In this document: piece after piece, positions 62,148-64,000 of the stretch
How positions within the stretch are numbered: position 1 is the stretch's first letter
Layout: every line of letters starts with the position of its first letter
Assembly (NCBI RefSeq): GCF_000327505.1
Contig: NC_019942.1
Coordinates: forward strand, 1,116,001-1,180,000
Direction of reading: 5' to 3'
Origin: Aciduliprofundum sp. MAR08-339
GTDB lineage: Archaea; Thermoplasmatota; Thermoplasmata; Thermoplasmatales; Aciduliprofundaceae
DNA length: 64,000 nucleotides
The notes under the pieces: model-generated
Told to the model about the DNA's origin: nothing
The model's database searches: none
What the model saw: the letters and a program-made list of their open reading frames with translations, nothing else
Program-made: the position numbers and the translations under genes

Positions 62148-63155
62148 ATGAAACTCTGGCAATATATTGTTAGAAGACTAATACTGCTTTTCCCGGTTAT
62201 AATCGGTGTGACTCTGATAACATTTGCCGTGTCTTTTGTAATCCCTGCGAATCCTGCAAGAGCTTGGGCAGGTCCAAAGGCACCACCTTCAACTGTTGAG
62301 GAGATAAAGGAAAAATACCATCTAAACGATCCTTTGTATGTTCAGTACTATTATTACATCACAGGGGTGTTTACGGGTAACTGGGGATACTCTCATTCTC
62401 AAAAGAGGCCTGTAGCTGCATGTCTTGCAGATTTCTTTCCTGCAACCTTTGAATTAACTTTATGGGCGATGATGATAGCTATTCCTACTGGAATATATCT
62501 GGGTGTTGTTTCGGCAGTAAAGAGAAACAAAATTCCTGACCATCTTTCAAGGATATTTGCCCTGAGCGGAGTTTCTATGCCAATATTCTGGCTTGGTTTG
62601 CTGTTGATCCTTCTGTTCTATACATATCTGGGCTGGTTCCCTGCAAGTGGGAGAGGAATTCCACCATCACATATTTACACTGGACTTTACATCTTGGATA
62701 GCATACTTTCCTTGGACTGGACATCCTTGGTATCGGATGTATGGCACATAATACTTCCTGCAGTTACTTTGTCATATGCAACTCTTGCAGTGATAACAAG
62801 GATGACTCGATCTAGTATGCTTGAGGTCCTGAGACTTGATTACATAAAAACAGCCAAGGCAAAGGGCCTATCCGATAAGGTTGTGATATACAGACATGCG
62901 CTGAGAAATGCTCTGATTCCAACCCTAACAGTGTCTGGTCTTGCCTTTGCTGGGTTGCTTGGAGGTGCAGTTCTCACTGAAACAATTTTCGCGTGGCCTG
63001 GAATGGGTAGATACGCCTATCAAGCTATATCTTCCCTTGATTACCCTGCGATTATGGGAGTGACATTACTCATGGCTATAATCTTTGTGATTGGCAATTT
63101 GATAGTTGATATAATGTACGCATACCTTGATCCAAGAATAAAGTTGGGAGAGTGA
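62148..63155 (+). CDS. ABC transporter permease, DppB type
   Basis: 335 residues with six membrane helices. N-terminal WQYIVRRLILLFPVIIGVTLITF and the EIKEKYHLNDPLYVQYYYY region are typical of DppB/OppB. The EAA-like loop that contacts the ATPase is KTAKAKGLSDKVVIYRHALRNALIP near residue 225. C-terminal FAWPGMGRYAYQAISSLDYP matches the family. Pairs with the next permease. Confidence 0.95.
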   Translation: MKLWQYIVRRLILLFPVIIGVTLITFAVSFVIPANPARAWAGPKAPPSTVEEIKEKYHLNDPLYVQYYYYITGVFTGNWGYSHSQKRPVAACLADFFPATFELTLWAMMIAIPTGIYLGVVSAVKRNKIPDHLSRIFALSGVSMPIFWLGLLLILLFYTYLGWFPASGRGIPPSHIYTGLYILDSILSLDWTSLVSDVWHIILPAVTLSYATLAVITRMTRSSMLEVLRLDYIKTAKAKGLSDKVVIYRHALRNALIPTLTVSGLAFAGLLGGAVLTETIFAWPGMGRYAYQAISSLDYPAIMGVTLLMAIIFVIGNLIVDIMYAYLDPRIKLGE

Positions 63156-63159
63156 TAGT

Positions 63160-64000
63160 GTGGCAGAGATTAGCACCACAAAAAAATTTATGAAGGAGCA
63201 CGAATCCCAAATCAAAGAGTTCAAATATACTTTGCATCTTATGAGGAGAAGCCCACTAACTCTTGTGGGTCTCGGGCTTCTGATTTTTATATTTCTCGTT
63301 GCAATATTTGCACCCTGGATTGCTCCGTATCATCCTGAGAATGTGGGCGGTCAGCAGTACTGGCCTTACAATTTCTCCCAAGCACTTCAGCCCCCTAGTT
63401 GGAAACATCCTTTCGGGACAGATGATATGGGTCACGACCTGTACAGTATGGTCATCTACGGCACTCGAGAGGCACTTTACATAGGGTTTATTGTGGTAAT
63501 GGTGGCTATGCTCATAGGAGTTCTCCTTGGAGCCTACGCGGGATACATAGGAGGATGGTTTGATGAGATCATGATGAGAATCTGTGACATGTTCTTTGCA
63601 TTTCCAGGTCTTGTGCTTGCCATGGCCATAACTGCTGCTCTGGGCCCCGGACTTCAAAATGTCATGTACGCTTTGATGATCGTGTGGTGGCCCGGATATA
63701 CTAGGATAGTGAGGGGTCAGGTGCTCTCTGTAAAGCAGAATCAGTATGTGGAGGCTGCCAGGGCAATTGGAATAAGCAGATTCAAGATCATATGGAAGCA
63801 TGTGATACCAAATTCTTTACCTCCAATTCTGGTTCAGGCCACGATGGACCTCGGAAACGTGATTTTGACCGCCGCGGGCCTAGCGTTTCTTGGGTTGGGT
63901 GCAGCGGCCTATACTGCTGACTGGGGAGTAATGGTCAGTCAGGGAAGAACCTGGCTTGTTGCTGGATACTGGTGGTGGTCAACATTTCCAGGGTTGGCCA
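63160..64000 (+). CDS. ABC transporter permease, DppC type (cut by window end)
   Basis: About 280 visible residues of a DppC/OppC permease. The N-terminal helix (LVGLGLLIFIFLVAIFAPWIAP) is followed by HPFGTDDMGHDLYSMVIYGTR (the DppC signature HPFGTD-x-x-G-R/HD) and the EAARAIGISRFKIIWKHVIPN loop. GTG 63160 follows GGGAGAGTGAT, five nt after the previous stop. The ATPase genes are expected beyond 64000. Confidence 0.93.
   Translation, partial: MAEISTTKKFMKEHESQIKEFKYTLHLMRRSPLTLVGLGLLIFIFLVAIFAPWIAPYHPENVGGQQYWPYNFSQALQPPSWKHPFGTDDMGHDLYSMVIYGTREALYIGFIVVMVAMLIGVLLGAYAGYIGGWFDEIMMRICDMFFAFPGLVLAMAITAALGPGLQNVMYALMIVWWPGYTRIVRGQVLSVKQNQYVEAARAIGISRFKIIWKHVIPNSLPPILVQATMDLGNVILTAAGLAFLGLGAAAYTADWGVMVSQGRTWLVAGYWWWSTFPGLA

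Noticed and set aside
1-64000. tRNA, rRNA, insertion sequences, toxin-antitoxin or phage genes
   Set aside because: No tRNA-like clover leaf with a conserved T-loop, no transposase, integrase or terminal inverted repeats, and no toxin-like small gene pairs were seen on reading through the window.

Overview
The window is a gene-dense archaeal chromosome segment, about 71 protein genes with almost no spare DNA and no rRNA, tRNA, CRISPR array or insertion sequence that I could recognise. Archaeal identity is clear from an A-type ATP synthase, an archaellum cluster, archaeal ThrRS, archaeal AdoMet synthetase, eL20/eL40, prefoldin alpha and mevalonate kinase. The mix (archaellum, nicotinate phosphoribosyltransferase with a zinc ribbon, GrpE-DnaK-DnaJ, imidazolonepropionase, many peptidases and a peptide-type ABC transporter) suggests a peptide-fermenting euryarchaeon of the Thermoplasmata / DHVE2 type, perhaps Aciduliprofundum-like; that placement is inference. 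First genes of transcription units usually have an AT-rich TATA element about 26 nt before the start codon (leaderless mRNAs), while internal genes carry GGTGA/GAGGTGAT ribosome binding sites and often overlap by ATGA-type junctions.

Layout. 1-1858 (minus): three overlapping genes, cysteine hydrolase, thioredoxin-reductase-like flavoprotein without CxxC, and a radical SAM protein cut by the window edge. 1934-3572: hutI and a GNAT acetyltransferase. 3578-5822 (minus): AdoMet synthetase and QueA, the latter unexpected in an archaeon. 5898-6828: moaC and moaB. 6833-10923 (minus): M18 aminopeptidase, then the archaeal eno-rpsB-memo unit. 11009-16994: an unknown protein, thrS, a DUF2721 membrane protein, a CBS protein, the preflagellin peptidase, a PD-(D/E)XK nuclease and thiD. 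17070-22299: eL40, pyroglutamyl peptidase, the NAD salvage pair (nicotinamidase plus NAPRT), a PPC-domain protein and family B DNA polymerase.

22337-28495 (minus) is the archaellum locus flaB-F-G-H-I-J. Its FlaF carries a C-terminal beta-propeller-like half, and flaB is preceded by a hairpin-rich leader. 28701-36926 holds mevalonate kinase, an M42 peptidase, an HTH regulator, ThpR, gcvH, rlmE, a TraB-like protein, an archaeal HTH regulator, a PRK/uridine-kinase-like P-loop kinase, a UPF0216 protein and pdxS. 36997-39828 is a 943-residue secreted beta-helix protein with a C-terminal membrane anchor. 39930-43346 is grpE-dnaK-dnaJ, followed by an ArsB/NhaD-type permease and a run of metabolic and unknown genes.

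48219-57603 is the A-type ATP synthase operon H-I-K-E-C-F-A-B. It is unusual in four ways: a six-hairpin K subunit with a signal peptide and extracytoplasmic domain, a subunit C with an N-terminal membrane segment, an altered P-loop in subunit A, and no subunit D gene. The window ends with a cysteine-synthase-like enzyme, the ftsY-pfdA-eL20 unit, and an oligopeptide-type ABC transporter (substrate-binding protein and two permeases, the second cut by the edge).
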